Below the pieces are notes generated by a model. It was not told where the DNA came from. It did no database searches and saw nothing but the letters and a program-made list of their open reading frames with translations. Shown one piece after another: positions 25,462-35,525 of a DNA stretch of 64,000 nt. Location: positions 124,001 to 188,000 of the forward strand of contig JALCNR010000002.1 of assembly GCA_022649165.1 (NCBI GenBank). Reading direction: 5' to 3'. The translations under genes were made by a program, and so were the position numbers. The DNA is from Actinomyces sp. Its GTDB lineage: Bacteria; Actinomycetota; Actinomycetes; Actinomycetales; Actinomycetaceae. Positions within the stretch are counted from its first letter, which is position 1; each line of letters starts with the position of its first letter.

Positions 25462-26646
25462 TCAGGCGAGTCGGACGACGGGGATGAGCATCTCGTCCGG
25501 CGTCAGCGATCCGTGGACGCCGACCTGCGCGATCGACGCGGGCGTCTGCCATCGCGAGTCGACGATGCCCGCGCGGCCGCGCGGGAACACCAGCGCGTCC
25601 CCGATCAGCGCCGACCCCGGCCCCTCGCCCAGGACGCCCGGCATCTCCCCCGGGCTCAGGATCCACGCCCCATCGCTCAGGATCTCCCGCCACCGGGCCA
25701 GGACCTCCGGGCCGCGCCCGGGCCGGGCGTGCACGTGGACGCTGCGGGCCTCCCCGGCGATGGCGTCCACGCCCTCGTCCAGGTCCGGGCGCCGTGCCAG
25801 GTCGATGAGGAGATCGGGGCCCGTGTCGACCATGCCGTGATCGGCTGTGAGCACCACGGCGACCTGCTCGGGCAGGCGGCGCAGCAGGGCGCCCAGCCCG
25901 GCGTCGAAGTCCTCCAGGGCGGCCGTCCACTGCTCGGATCCGCACCCGTGGTGATGGCCCGCGTGGTCGATGTCGGACCAGTACAGGTAGACCAGCGGGG
26001 TCCCTGCCCGGAGTTCGCGCAGGGCCGCGCGCATGCGCTGGGACCAGGAGACCGCGCCGACGTGACGCGCCCCGCGCAGGGCTGCGCGCGTCAGCCCCGA
26101 GTTCGCGAAGGTCGGGGGCGAGACCACGCAGGAGCCGACGCCGACGCGCGACAGGCGTTCGAAGACCGTGTCGCAGGGCTGCCACTGGACCGGGTCCACC
26201 CCCTCCGCGAAGGCCAGCAGGTTCATCACCTCGGGCGCAGGACCGTCCGTCCGCGGAACATCCCCGCGCAGCACGGAGTAGCCGACCATGCGGGTCGCCC
26301 CGGGGCGGCGCCCCGTCGCGAACGCCGTGATCGCCGCGGCCGTCGTCGAGGGCGCGATCGTGTGCGCGACCGCGGTGTCGCCGCGATGGGCCCTCAGCAC
26401 GGGCGCATGCCCGATCCGGGCCTCCAGGGGAACCCGTCCCAGCCCGTCGGCGAGGACGACGAGGACCTGCCGATGGCCGCCGGCCTCGAGTCCCACCCGG
26501 GACGCGGCCCCCGCGTCCCCTCCGGGCAGCGCCGGGTCGAGGGCGGCGACGCAGGCGCCGAGGACATCGGTGAGGAGGAGGTCGCCGGCGGCCGGGAGCT
26601 CCGCTCCGTCCAGCGCGCTCCCCGCGCCGCTCGCCGGATCAGCCAC
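25462..26646 (-). CDS. Alkaline phosphatase-superfamily phosphodiesterase/nucleotide pyrophosphatase
   Basis: 394 residues. Metal/nucleophile motifs: VVLADGLGRVP, PSTTAAAITAFATGRRPG (Thr/Ser nucleophile), WSDIDHAGHHHG and LTADHGM. No signal peptide, so cytoplasmic. Its start overlaps the DUF5998 stop by 8 nt, so the pair is co-translated. The DUF5998-phosphodiesterase-SepH grouping is conserved in actinobacteria. Substrate unknown. Confidence 0.88.
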   Translation of the reverse strand: MADPASGAGSALDGAELPAAGDLLLTDVLGACVAALDPALPGGDAGAASRVGLEAGGHRQVLVVLADGLGRVPLEARIGHAPVLRAHRGDTAVAHTIAPSTTAAAITAFATGRRPGATRMVGYSVLRGDVPRTDGPAPEVMNLLAFAEGVDPVQWQPCDTVFERLSRVGVGSCVVSPPTFANSGLTRAALRGARHVGAVSWSQRMRAALRELRAGTPLVYLYWSDIDHAGHHHGCGSEQWTAALEDFDAGLGALLRRLPEQVAVVLTADHGMVDTGPDLLIDLARRPDLDEGVDAIAGEARSVHVHARPGRGPEVLARWREILSDGAWILSPGEMPGVLGEGPGSALIGDALVFPRGRAGIVDSRWQTPASIAQVGVHGSLTPDEMLIPVVRLA

Positions 26647-27181
26647 GCGCGGCCCCCAGGAGCGAGGTGAGGACGTCGACGAAGCGCTCGGCGCGCCCCA
26701 GCGCGCCCGTCCCGTCGGCCGCGGCGGCGAAGCGGACGGTGAGGTCGTCGGGGACGGAGGTCATCGAGTACCCGTGGTCGATCACGCAGTTCGGGTCCTC
26801 GCACTGCAGGGGCTCGACCTCACCGCGGCGCTGGCCGCCGACGTTGAGGCTGAGGGAGACCTCCGCGGGGGATCCTCCCCCGGGCACAGTGGGGTCGGTG
26901 ATCACCTCGACCACCGACACGCCTTGGATCCGCCCCACGGGAACCAGCGTCGTGGCCACCATCGCGCCCCCGTCCTCCATCTCATCGACGTGGATCTGGA
27001 TGAGGTGCGTCCCGGTCAAGGCGGAGACCGTGAGGTGGCGGAACATCGAGGTCGAGTCGAAGGCGGCGTCAAGCTGGCACACCGAGGCCAGCGGCTCCCC
27101 TCCCCCCAGGGCGCGCCGCAACGAGCGCGCAACCAGCGCCGGGTAGAAGCCCAGGGAGTCGATCTCCTGCCAAGTGTCCAT
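26639..27181 (-). CDS. DUF5998 family protein
   Basis: 180 residues, soluble, with [20 protein letters not shown] and [20 protein letters not shown], recognisable as the actinobacterial DUF5998 family. Function unknown. ATG 27181 follows GGGGG. First gene of a two-gene unit with the phosphodiesterase and divergent from parC. Confidence 0.85.
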   Translation of the reverse strand: MDTWQEIDSLGFYPALVARSLRRALGGGEPLASVCQLDAAFDSTSMFRHLTVSALTGTHLIQIHVDEMEDGGAMVATTLVPVGRIQGVSVVEVITDPTVPGGGSPAEVSLSLNVGGQRRGEVEPLQCEDPNCVIDHGYSMTSVPDDLTVRFAAAADGTGALGRAERFVDVLTSLLGAARG

Positions 27182-27240
27182 CCCCCGATTGTGCCCTGGG
27201 GCGGCGTGTGAGTCGATCCGCCACCCGGCCTCGGGGGACA

Positions 27241-29727
27241 ATGGCCTCCATGCGCAAGAAGGAGTCGACCCTGCCGCCCGAGCCCGTCCACGAGACGATC
27301 TCGGAGATCGACGTCTCGGAGGAGATGCGCGGCTCATACCTCGAGTACGCATACTCGGTGATCTACGCTCGTGCGCTTCCCGACGCCAGGGACGGCCTCA
27401 AGCCCGTCCAGCGGCGCATCCTCTACCAGATGGACCAGATGGGGCTGCGTCCCGACCACGGGCACGTGAAGTCCCAGCGCGTCGTCGGAGAAGTCATGGG
27501 CAAGCTGCATCCCCATGGGGATTCCCCCATCTACGATGCTCTCGTCCGCCTGGCCCAGCCCTTCAACCTGCGCGTCCCCCTGGTCGACGGGCACGGGAAT
27601 TTCGGCTCCCTCGACGACGGCCCGGCGGCCCCCCGCTACACCGAGGCGCGTCTGGGCCCCGCCGCGATGGATATGGTCGCCGACCTCGACCAGGACGTCG
27701 TCGATTTCGTCCCGAATTACGACAACCAGTTCACCCAGCCGGATGTGCTGCCCGCCGGCTTCCCGAATCTCCTGGTCAACGGCGCTTCCGGGATCGCGGT
27801 GGGGATGGCCACGAACATTCCCCCGCACAACCTCGCCGAGACGGCTGCCGCCGCCATCCACCTGCTCGACCATCCCGAGGCGACGACCGCCGACCTCATG
27901 CGCTACGTGCCCGGCCCGGACCTGCCCGAAGGCGGAGTGATCATCGGTCTCGACGGCATCCGCGAGGCCTACGAGACCGGGCGCGGCGCTTTCCGCACGC
28001 GGGCCAAGGTCTCCATCGAGAGGGTGACCGCCCGCAAGCAGGGCATCGTCGTCACCGAGCTGCCCTATATGGTGGGCCCCGAACGCGTCATCGAGAAGAT
28101 CAAGGAGAACGTGCAGGCCGGGCGTCTCAAGGGCATCTCAGCCGTCCAGAACCTCACCGACCGCCATCACGGGCTGCGTCTGGTCATCGAGGTGAAGAAC
28201 GGCTTCAACCCCGAGGCCGTCCTCCAGCAGCTCTATCGCCGCACTCCGCTGGAGGACTCCTTCTCCGTCAACGCCGTGGCGCTGGTCCACGGGCGGCCCC
28301 AGACGATGGGGCTGCGCGACATGCTCCGGGTCTTCGTCGATCATCGGCTGGATGTGACCACCCGGCGCTCGCGCTTCCGCCTGGGCCAGGCCGCCGACCG
28401 GCTCCACCTCGTCGAGGGCCTGCTCACCGCCATCCTCGACATCGATGACGTCATCGCGATCATCCGTTCCTCCGACGACGCCGACGAGGCCCGCAGCCGC
28501 CTCATGCTGGCCTTCGACCTGGACGAGACGCAGGCCACCTACATCCTTGAGCTGCGCCTGCGCCGCCTCACCCGGCTCTCGCGCCTCGAGCTCGAGTCCG
28601 AACGCGACGATCTGCGCCGCAGGATCGACGAGCTTGAGCAGATCCTCGCCGACGAGGCGCGGCTGCGCGACCTCGTCAAGGCCGAACTGCGCGACGTGGC
28701 CGCACGACTCGGCACGCCCCGGCGCACGCTCCTGCTGGCCGCCACCGGTTCCGCTCCCGAGGGCGCGGCCCTGGACTCCGGCCCCCACCCCCTGCTCGCC
28801 CTGCCGGCGGCGTCCGGGTCGGCGAAGGGCCTGGACCTCGAGATCGCGGACGACCCCTGCGTCGTCGTGCTCTCTGCCTCCGGGGGTCTGGCCCGCGTCC
28901 AGGGCGGGGAGCCCCTGGAGCCGGGTCCGCGCGCCGCGTCGGACGGTTGGCGGATGCAGCTGGCGACGACGGCCCGCTCGCAGGTGGCGGTCGTCACGGC
29001 CGACGGCCTCGCGCACCGTCTGGAGGTCGTCGACCTCCCGGCCCTGCCCCGTTTCGAGACGGGGCTGTCGCTGGAGGCCGCGACCCCCGCGTCCCTCCTG
29101 CTCCACACCGACGAGCCGCCTATCGGGCTGCTCGATCCCACAGGCGACGCGGTGATCGCGATGGGCACCGCCCGCGGCGTCGTCAAGCGCCTGCGCCCGG
29201 AGACGCTGCGCAGGGACGCATGGGAGGTCATCGCTCTGGAGGACGGGGATCGCCTGGTCGGACTGGGCGACTGCCCCGATGACGCGGAGCTCGTGTTCAT
29301 CACCTCGGACGCGCATCTGCTGCGGATGCCTGCCTCCGCGGTCCGCCCCCAGGGCCGCACGGCCGGCGGGATGGCGGGCATCAGGATGGCGGACGGGGTC
29401 GACGCGATCGGATTCTGGGTCGTCGTCGACCCCGGCGAGTCGGTGGTCGCGACCGTCGCCGCCGTCGCGGGCGCGTTGCCCGGGACGGGCCAGACCTCCG
29501 TCAAGGTGACCCCGCTGGCCGAGTACCCCGTCAAGGGCCGCGCCGGCCAGGGCGTGCGCGTCCAGCGCTTCCTGCGTGGGGAGGACCGCCTCGACATCGC
29601 GTGGGTGGGTCCGCGCCCCGTGCGCGCCGCCTCCGCCGACGGCGCGCCCGTCGAGCCTCCCGCCGAGGACGATCGCCGAGACGGGTCCGGGCAGCCGATC
29701 ACGGCCCCGATCGCCTCCTTCGGCTGA
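27241..29727 (+). CDS. parC: DNA topoisomerase IV subunit A
   Basis: 828 residues of a type IIA topoisomerase A subunit. The winged-helix/tower region has [19 protein letters not shown] and [20 protein letters not shown]; the catalytic Tyr is in [11 protein letters not shown] coiled coil is near residues 440-500. The C-terminal propeller has no QRRGGKG GyrA box, so ParC is favoured over GyrA. I chose ATG 27241 (GGGGG 3 nt upstream); ATG 27250 is possible. parE is tail-to-tail at 31897 with two GNAT genes between, as in Streptomyces. Confidence 0.9.
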   Translation: MASMRKKESTLPPEPVHETISEIDVSEEMRGSYLEYAYSVIYARALPDARDGLKPVQRRILYQMDQMGLRPDHGHVKSQRVVGEVMGKLHPHGDSPIYDALVRLAQPFNLRVPLVDGHGNFGSLDDGPAAPRYTEARLGPAAMDMVADLDQDVVDFVPNYDNQFTQPDVLPAGFPNLLVNGASGIAVGMATNIPPHNLAETAAAAIHLLDHPEATTADLMRYVPGPDLPEGGVIIGLDGIREAYETGRGAFRTRAKVSIERVTARKQGIVVTELPYMVGPERVIEKIKENVQAGRLKGISAVQNLTDRHHGLRLVIEVKNGFNPEAVLQQLYRRTPLEDSFSVNAVALVHGRPQTMGLRDMLRVFVDHRLDVTTRRSRFRLGQAADRLHLVEGLLTAILDIDDVIAIIRSSDDADEARSRLMLAFDLDETQATYILELRLRRLTRLSRLELESERDDLRRRIDELEQILADEARLRDLVKAELRDVAARLGTPRRTLLLAATGSAPEGAALDSGPHPLLALPAASGSAKGLDLEIADDPCVVVLSASGGLARVQGGEPLEPGPRAASDGWRMQLATTARSQVAVVTADGLAHRLEVVDLPALPRFETGLSLEAATPASLLLHTDEPPIGLLDPTGDAVIAMGTARGVVKRLRPETLRRDAWEVIALEDGDRLVGLGDCPDDAELVFITSDAHLLRMPASAVRPQGRTAGGMAGIRMADGVDAIGFWVVVDPGESVVATVAAVAGALPGTGQTSVKVTPLAEYPVKGRAGQGVRVQRFLRGEDRLDIAWVGPRPVRAASADGAPVEPPAEDDRRDGSGQPITAPIASFG

Positions 29728-29750
29728 GGCCCCGAGCGGCGCCCGGGGCC
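29728..29750 (+). terminator. parC terminator hairpin
   Basis: GGCCCCG (29728-29734) and CGGGGCC (29744-29750) form a 7-bp stem with a 9-nt loop starting at the parC stop codon. It lies in the convergent gap with the GNAT gene. Confidence 0.5.
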
Positions 29751-29772
29751 CGCGCGCCGCAGAGGTGCGCGC

Positions 29773-30762
29773 TCAGATGTTGATGGCGTAGAGGCGCGAC
29801 TGCCCGACCGTGCGGAAACCGAGCTGGTCGTAGACGTAGAGCGCGCCGGAGTGGTTGGCGGACCCCAGGCCCGCCGCCGTTCGATCCATGCCGTCGCGAA
29901 CCTGGGCGTTCATCGAGGCCACGATGAGAGCGTCCGCCACGCGCGTGTGGCGCCACGGCTCCAGGACGCCCATCTGGTCGATGTAGCCCTCCTTCCATCC
30001 CAGGGCCGGCCAGTCCTGCTCGTACCGGGAGGCCCGGAGGAAGCCCGCGACCCGGGGCCGGTCCCCCGTGCGGTCCAGGGCGACGAACGACCAGCCGGGG
30101 ACGAATGCCGTGCGCCCGAGCAGCCATTGCTCCATCGTCTGGGGCGGGCGTCCCCACTCCTGCTCGGACAGGCGGTTCGAGGCCTGTCGGGCGGGATCCT
30201 CCAAATCGTCGGACCATGGGACGACCGCCAGATAGGAGCCGAGATCCGGCGTCTTGGGCAGCGAGGACAGATCGGCCCGCAACTCGTAGTAGGTGCGGGC
30301 CCAGTGGTAGCCGAGGTCCTCCAGATGGTCGACGAGCTCCACGTTGCCGGATTCGACGTGCATGACGATCTGGGCGGGTTCGCCCGGGGGCCTGCGCGCC
30401 AGGACCTCCCGGGCCGTGGCCGTCTGCCACTCGATGACGGCATGGCCCAGCCCCAGGCGCCGGAAGCGGGGGTCCACGCCCCCCTGGCACACGCACTCCA
30501 GGTGCCCGGCCCGCCGGAGGGACGCCAGTCCGAAGGCGACCATCTGGCCGCTGCGGATGCCGCGTGTGGCGAGACCCGCGAGGCCGTGCCACGGCACGCC
30601 CTCCGACAGGATCTCCGCGACCTCGTCGGGGGAGGTGCGGTACGGCGGGTTGTCGGCGGCCTCGATCCGCGCGATGAGGTGCGCCAAAGGAGCCGTGTCC
30701 TGGGCGGTCAGGGCGCGCCACAGGATCCCGTGGTCGCCCTCGGGCATGGGGACACTGGTCAT
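29773..30762 (-). CDS. Double-GNAT acetyltransferase-like protein (first)
   Basis: 329 residues with two GNAT folds. The N-terminal one has GVDPRFRRLGLGHAVIEWQ (acetyl-CoA P-loop) and the C-terminal one has MGVLEPWRHTRVADALIVAS, ending in the GNAT strand YVYDQLGFRTVGQSRLYAI. The layout resembles mycothiol synthase-like tandem GNATs. ATG 30762 follows GGAGG by 7 nt. It is last of a minus-strand run parE, GNAT, GNAT. Substrate unknown. Confidence 0.8.
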   Translation of the reverse strand: MTSVPMPEGDHGILWRALTAQDTAPLAHLIARIEAADNPPYRTSPDEVAEILSEGVPWHGLAGLATRGIRSGQMVAFGLASLRRAGHLECVCQGGVDPRFRRLGLGHAVIEWQTATAREVLARRPPGEPAQIVMHVESGNVELVDHLEDLGYHWARTYYELRADLSSLPKTPDLGSYLAVVPWSDDLEDPARQASNRLSEQEWGRPPQTMEQWLLGRTAFVPGWSFVALDRTGDRPRVAGFLRASRYEQDWPALGWKEGYIDQMGVLEPWRHTRVADALIVASMNAQVRDGMDRTAAGLGSANHSGALYVYDQLGFRTVGQSRLYAINI

Positions 30763-30812
30763 GATGTCGCCTCCCTCCCGGAGTGGATCGCTCGACGCGG
30801 CCGCCGGCGCGG

Positions 30813-31829
30813 TCAGTGGTCGATCGTGTAATAGACCTGCGAGGACTGATCGACGAATCCCCAGTGCTCGTAGATCGCGTGGGCGTTGCTGGAGCTGTCC
30901 ATGTCGACGTCCAGGCCGACGCGCGAGACCCCGGACCCCGCCGCCGCGGCCAGCGTCGCCGACATCAGCGCCGTGGACAGGCCGTGACGGCGATGCTCCT
31001 CGGACACGCCCAACAGCGAGACGTAGGCCTCCGTGCGCCCCTCGGCCACCCACCGCTCCGCCGGACGCCTCACCGCCAGGTATCCGGCGACCTCGTCCCG
31101 GGGGGACAGCGCGACGAAGGACCAGCGCCGATCGAGCTCGGCCATCGCCTCGTGCCACCAGCGGCCCCGGACCTCCGGCCAGAAGTGCGTCGTGAAGACG
31201 TCCATGTGGACCGCGCGCACGACGCGCTCGTCGACGGAGTCCCAGGGCACGATCCTGTAGCCGTCGCGGGCGGGGACGGCCTCCTCGGCGCCCTCGATCT
31301 CCCGGTACATGACGCGGAACGTCCGCCGCGCATAGAACCCGGCCGCGATGTAGAGCCGGCGCCGCTCGGTGACGTGGGCGTCGACGATGTTCGTGACGAG
31401 CGCCGGCACCTCGGAGTCCGCGCCGAAGACCTGCAGCAGGAGCTGCCGCGCCCGTCCGTCCTGCCAGAAGAGCAGCGCTCGGCCCACACCGCGTTCACGC
31501 CAGTGCGGCGCGATGAAGGCGTTGACCACGGCGATGGCCATGTCCCCGACGTCGCACAGCACGCGCACGCTCGCCACCGCGCACACCTGGTCCTCGGAGT
31601 CCAGGCCCACGATGGTGTCCATGAGGTCGGCCCCGCCGCCCTCCATCATGTCGGCGATCTCCTGGGAGCTCGTGCGGTCAATCGCCCGATCGAAGTCCTC
31701 GGCGTCGCGGATCAGCGCCGCGACCGCCGGCCCGTCGGAGGGGATGAGAGGCCTCCACCGGAGCCCCAGGTGCGCCCCCGGGTAGGGAACCACGTCGGGC
31801 GCCTCCAGCCGCTCAGCCAATCCCGTCAT
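30813..31829 (-). CDS. Double-GNAT acetyltransferase-like protein (second)
   Basis: 338 residues, paralogous in layout to the neighbouring GNAT protein: N-terminal fold with APHWRERGVGRALLFW, C-terminal fold with GVSEEHRRHGLSTALMSATL and IYEHWGFVDQSSQVYYTI. I favour ATG 31829, since TAGAAT (31837-31842) lies 7 nt upstream and no ribosome-binding site is visible; ATG 31838 would overlap the hexamer. It probably has its own leaderless transcript. Substrate unknown. Confidence 0.8.
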   Translation of the reverse strand: MTGLAERLEAPDVVPYPGAHLGLRWRPLIPSDGPAVAALIRDAEDFDRAIDRTSSQEIADMMEGGGADLMDTIVGLDSEDQVCAVASVRVLCDVGDMAIAVVNAFIAPHWRERGVGRALLFWQDGRARQLLLQVFGADSEVPALVTNIVDAHVTERRRLYIAAGFYARRTFRVMYREIEGAEEAVPARDGYRIVPWDSVDERVVRAVHMDVFTTHFWPEVRGRWWHEAMAELDRRWSFVALSPRDEVAGYLAVRRPAERWVAEGRTEAYVSLLGVSEEHRRHGLSTALMSATLAAAAGSGVSRVGLDVDMDSSSNAHAIYEHWGFVDQSSQVYYTIDH

Positions 31830-31896
31830 GGGACCCATTCTACCGGCGCCCGAGAAGCGCCTCGACGCCGCCTGTCGCGCCCGCTCACGCCGGTCC

Positions 31897-34008
31897 TCAG
31901 GCATCGATGCGCTCACGGTCGATTCTCTCGGCGCCCTCGACGATGAACTCCCGGCGGGGTCCCACGACGGACCCCATGAGAAGCTCGAAGACGTCCTCCG
32001 CCCGGCGGAGGCTGGCCTCGTCCTCGAGTGTGATGCGCCTGAGCGAGCGGTGCGCCGGGTCCATGGTGGTCTCCGCGAGCTGGTCGGCGTCCATCTCCCC
32101 CAGGCCCTTGTACCGCTGGATCGGCTCCTTCCAGTGCCGCCCTGACTTCTCCAGTGCGCGCAGCCGGCCGTGGAGCTCGTCCTCCGAATAGGTGTAGACG
32201 TACTCACGAGGGCGGCGCCCCTGGGCCGAGACCTCGATCCGGTGCAGCGGGGGGACGGCGGCGTAGACGCGGCCCGCCTCGACCATGGGCCGCATGTACC
32301 GGAAGAACAGGGTGAGCAGCAGCGTGCGGATGTGCGCGCCGTCCACATCGGCGTCCGTCATGAGGATGACCTTGCCGTAGCGGGCCTGCGTGAGGTCGAA
32401 GGTGCGCCCCGATCCCGCGCCGACGACCTGGATGATGTTCGCGCACTCGGCGTTCGCCAGCATGTCGGCCGTCGAGGCCTTCTGGACGTTGAGGATCTTC
32501 CCGCGGATCGGGAAGAGGGCCTGGAACTCCGAGTTCCTCGCAGCCTTCGCGGTCCCCAGGGCGGAATCGCCCTCGACGATGAACAGCTCGGTGCGCCCGA
32601 CGTCGGAGGTGCGGCAGTCGGCGAGCTTCGAGGGCAGCGATGAGGTCTCCAGGGCGTTCTTGCGCCGCGAGATCTCCTTGTGGATACGCGCCGAGACGCG
32701 GGCCTTCATCTCGCCGACGACCTTGTCGAGCAGCGCCTGCGTCTGCTGCTTGTCGTCGCGGCGGGTGGAGCGGAACTTCGCCTCGAGCCATTCCCCGACG
32801 ACGCGGGCGACCACGCCGCGCACCTGGGAGGTGCCGAGGATCTCCTTCGTCTGTCCCTCGAACTGCGGTTCGGGCAGTCGCACGGTGACGATCGCGACCA
32901 TGCCCGCCAGGATGTCGTCCTTCTCAAGGCGGCCGTCCTTGGGGCCAACTTTCAGCCTGCGGGCGTTGCGTTCCACCTGGGCGCGAAGCACCTTGACGAG
33001 AGCCTGTTCGAAGCCCGCCACGTGCGTGCCCCCGTTGGGAGTGGCGATGATGTTGGCGAAGGAGCGCTCCTGCGTGTCGTACCCGACCCCCCAGCGCAGC
33101 GCGCAGTCGACCGCGCAGGTACGTTCGACGTCGGTGGGGCGCAGATGCCCGGTGTCGGGATCGAGCTGCTGCACGGTCTCCTGGTAGGTGCCCTCCCCCG
33201 TGATATGCCACGTGTCGGTGACCGCGCCGTCCGAGGCAAGCCAGTCGGCGAAGTCGACGACGCCGCCATCGAAGCGGAACGTCTCCGCGCGGACCTCCTC
33301 GCCGCGCTCGTCGGTGCAATTGAGGGTGAGCCCGGGGACCAGGAAGGCCGTCTGGCGGGCGCGGGCCAGCAGATCCTCCCAGGAGAACCCCTCGGTGGAG
33401 GGGAAGATCTGGAAGTCCGCCCAGAACCTCACGCGCGTGCCCGTCACCCCCTTGCGCACGCGGCCCACCTGCTGGAGGCGGGAGGAACTCGTGAACGGCG
33501 TGAACGGCGCGTTGGGCGTGCGCTCGTGCGAATCGTCGTCGAACTCGCCGGGCTCCCCGCGCCTGAAGCACATCTGCCAGGTCTTCCCCGACCGGTCCAC
33601 CTGGACGTCCATCCGAGCCGACAGGGCATTGACCACGGAGGCCCCGACGCCGTGCAGGCCGCCCGAGGCCGCATATGAGCCGCCCCCGAACTTCCCGCCG
33701 GCGTGCAGCTTCGTGTAGACCACTTCGACGCCCGACAGGCCCACGCCGGGCACCTCATCCACGGGCACGCCGCGCCCGTTGTCGCGCACCGAGACCGAGT
33801 GATCGGGATGCAGCACGACGTCGATCGTGTCGCAGTAGCCTTCCAGTGCCTCGTCCACCGAGTTGTCGATGATCTCCCACAGGCAATGCATGAGCCCGCG
33901 GTGGTCGGTCGACCCGATGTACATGCCCGGGCGCTTGCGCACCGCCTCGAGCCCCTCCAGCACGGAGAGATGGCGGGCGTTGTAGTCGGAGCCTGCGTCT
34001 GTCGTCAC
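31897..34008 (-). CDS. parE: DNA topoisomerase IV subunit B
   Basis: 703 residues. GHKL ATPase domain: RKRPGMYIGSTDHRGL, EIIDNSVDEALEG (Asn/Asp), DNGRGVPVDE, GGLHGVGASVVNALS. TOPRIM: LFIVEGDSALGTAK, KILNVQKAS and LMTDADVDGAHIRTLLL. C-terminal QRYKGLGEMDADQL. Start GTG 34008 has TAGGAT (34015-34020) 6 nt upstream, hence probably leaderless. With ParC it decatenates daughter chromosomes. A second GyrB-type gene would be expected near the origin, outside the window. Confidence 0.92.
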   Translation of the reverse strand: MTTDAGSDYNARHLSVLEGLEAVRKRPGMYIGSTDHRGLMHCLWEIIDNSVDEALEGYCDTIDVVLHPDHSVSVRDNGRGVPVDEVPGVGLSGVEVVYTKLHAGGKFGGGSYAASGGLHGVGASVVNALSARMDVQVDRSGKTWQMCFRRGEPGEFDDDSHERTPNAPFTPFTSSSRLQQVGRVRKGVTGTRVRFWADFQIFPSTEGFSWEDLLARARQTAFLVPGLTLNCTDERGEEVRAETFRFDGGVVDFADWLASDGAVTDTWHITGEGTYQETVQQLDPDTGHLRPTDVERTCAVDCALRWGVGYDTQERSFANIIATPNGGTHVAGFEQALVKVLRAQVERNARRLKVGPKDGRLEKDDILAGMVAIVTVRLPEPQFEGQTKEILGTSQVRGVVARVVGEWLEAKFRSTRRDDKQQTQALLDKVVGEMKARVSARIHKEISRRKNALETSSLPSKLADCRTSDVGRTELFIVEGDSALGTAKAARNSEFQALFPIRGKILNVQKASTADMLANAECANIIQVVGAGSGRTFDLTQARYGKVILMTDADVDGAHIRTLLLTLFFRYMRPMVEAGRVYAAVPPLHRIEVSAQGRRPREYVYTYSEDELHGRLRALEKSGRHWKEPIQRYKGLGEMDADQLAETTMDPAHRSLRRITLEDEASLRRAEDVFELLMGSVVGPRREFIVEGAERIDRERIDA

Positions 34009-34171
34009 CCGGCCATCCTAGGAAGTGTCCGAATGCCGGTCATCTCACCCCGCCGTGGACCGCCCGAAATCGGCCTGATCGCGCGCCCAGGAGCGCACCC
34101 GGAATTGTGCCCGCGGCGAAAGGCGCCCCTCCGGACTGTCATCTGGAGCCCATCGGTGGTCTGATGGGGCC

Positions 34172-34411
34172 ATGAACGCACCGACCACGCTTGAACGTCC
34201 TGAGTCGATCGACTCACCGGCCCTCACGGCTGCCGATCGCTGCGACTACTGCGGGGCCCGCGCGTGGGTCCGTGTCACCTTGGCCAGTGGCCAGCTGCTC
34301 TTCTGCGCGCATCACGCACGTGAGAACATGGATGCGCTGCGCGCCGTCGCGGTCTCGATCCAGGATGACACCCATCTTCTGGTCGCCGACGAGGCGGGCA
34401 CCGCCCGCTGA
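34172..34411 (+). CDS. DUF7455-like small zinc-ribbon protein
   Basis: 79 residues with CDYCGARAWVRVTLASG and FCAHHARENMD, a Cys/His zinc-binding pair layout. Homologues sit between the principal sigma factor and parE in Streptomyces, as here. Function unknown. It is followed by a strong terminator hairpin at 34424-34458. Confidence 0.85.
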   Translation: MNAPTTLERPESIDSPALTAADRCDYCGARAWVRVTLASGQLLFCAHHARENMDALRAVAVSIQDDTHLLVADEAGTAR

Positions 34412-34423
34412 ACCGAGACGATC

Positions 34424-34458
34424 CCGGCGGGCCGTGTCCGGTGGGCACGGCCCGCCGG
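34424..34458 (+). terminator. Strong terminator after the DUF7455 gene
   Basis: CCGGCGGGCCGTG (34424-34436) and CACGGCCCGCCGG (34446-34458) form a perfect 13-bp stem with a 9-nt loop. No U tract. Confidence 0.7.
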
Positions 34459-34519
34459 CGCTGAGCGCCGCGATCCGGTGGATGCCGGGCGGGCGACGAT
34501 GAGGAAGGAGAGGTCGGGC

Positions 34520-34969
34520 ATGGGGTTCTTCTCCGGTTCCAGCGGCGGAGCCGTCGCGCCTCCGCCGATCACCCGCGACCGGCTGGTGTCGATCTTCGAG
34601 GACAACGGCTGGAAGTACTACATCGACAACGAGGGCGACCTGGGCGGGAACTGGGACGACAACCAGTTCTACTTCCTGCTGCGCGGCGAGGACGGCGAGA
34701 TCCTCCACATCCAGTCGATGTGGCACATGACGCCGAACATCGACCGGCTGGAAGAGGTCCGTTCCTTCATCGAACAGTGGCATCGGGAGCACCTGTGGCC
34801 CAAGTGCTACCACCGGATCTCGGATGAGGGCCGTATCCGCGTGTTCTGCGAGAACACGGTCGATCACGAGTTGGGCGCCACTGACGCCCAGCTGCTCCAG
34901 CAGATCCACTGCGCGCTGGGGACGGCCACCAGCTTCTACGACGAATTGTCGGCGGCCATGGGCGTGTGA
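34520..34969 (+). CDS. YbjN domain protein (first of tandem pair)
   Basis: 149 residues of the YbjN family (type III secretion chaperone-like fold). Landmarks are WKYYIDNEGDLGGNWDDNQF, RSFIEQWHREHLWPKCYHRI and the C-terminal HELGATDAQLLQQIHCALG. ATG 34520 follows AGGAGAGG by 6 nt. The next gene is a clear paralogue. Function in actinobacteria unknown. Confidence 0.85.
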   Translation: MGFFSGSSGGAVAPPPITRDRLVSIFEDNGWKYYIDNEGDLGGNWDDNQFYFLLRGEDGEILHIQSMWHMTPNIDRLEEVRSFIEQWHREHLWPKCYHRISDEGRIRVFCENTVDHELGATDAQLLQQIHCALGTATSFYDELSAAMGV

Positions 34970-35051
34970 GACGCGGGACCGCCGCCGCCTCCACCCGGCC
35001 CCGCAGCCCATCCCCGACCCCGACCAGACACGACCCGAGGAGACACGCACC

Positions 35052-35525
35052 GTGGGGTTCTTCAGTTCCGCCAGGACGCCCGCCGATGAGATCCGTCCCA
35101 TCACCCAGGAACGGCTCATCCGCCTGCTCGATCTCCAGGGCTGGCACCACCAGGTCGACGACGAGGGCGATCTGGGCGGCGTGTGGAACGGCAACTCCTT
35201 CTATTTCCTCCTCATCGGGCAGGACCATGAGCTGCTGCAGGTCCTCGGCTACCTCCGCCCGCGCGTCCCTGCCGAGGACCGCGACGCGCTGCGGGTCTTC
35301 ATCGAGGACTGGCACCGCGACCACTTCTGGCCGAAGTGCTACTTCGTGGAGGACCCCGACGAGGGCTCCCTGCGTCTGGCGGCCTCGGTCACCGTCGACT
35401 ACGAGCAGGGGGCGACGGACGCCCAGCTCATGCAGCACATCATGTGCGGTCTGGGCACGGCCGGACAGGTCTTCAACGCGGCCTGCGAGACCCTCGGTCT
35501 TGAGAACCCGGACCCAGACGCCTGA
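35052..35525 (+). CDS. YbjN domain protein (second of tandem pair)
   Basis: 157 residues, aligned end to end with its upstream neighbour: WHHQVDDEGDLGGVWNGNSF, RVFIEDWHRDHFWPKCYFVE and YEQGATDAQLMQHIMCGLG. GTG 35052 has GAGGAG 8 nt upstream. The 82-bp gap after the first copy suggests one operon and a tandem duplication. Confidence 0.85.
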   Translation: MGFFSSARTPADEIRPITQERLIRLLDLQGWHHQVDDEGDLGGVWNGNSFYFLLIGQDHELLQVLGYLRPRVPAEDRDALRVFIEDWHRDHFWPKCYFVEDPDEGSLRLAASVTVDYEQGATDAQLMQHIMCGLGTAGQVFNAACETLGLENPDPDA

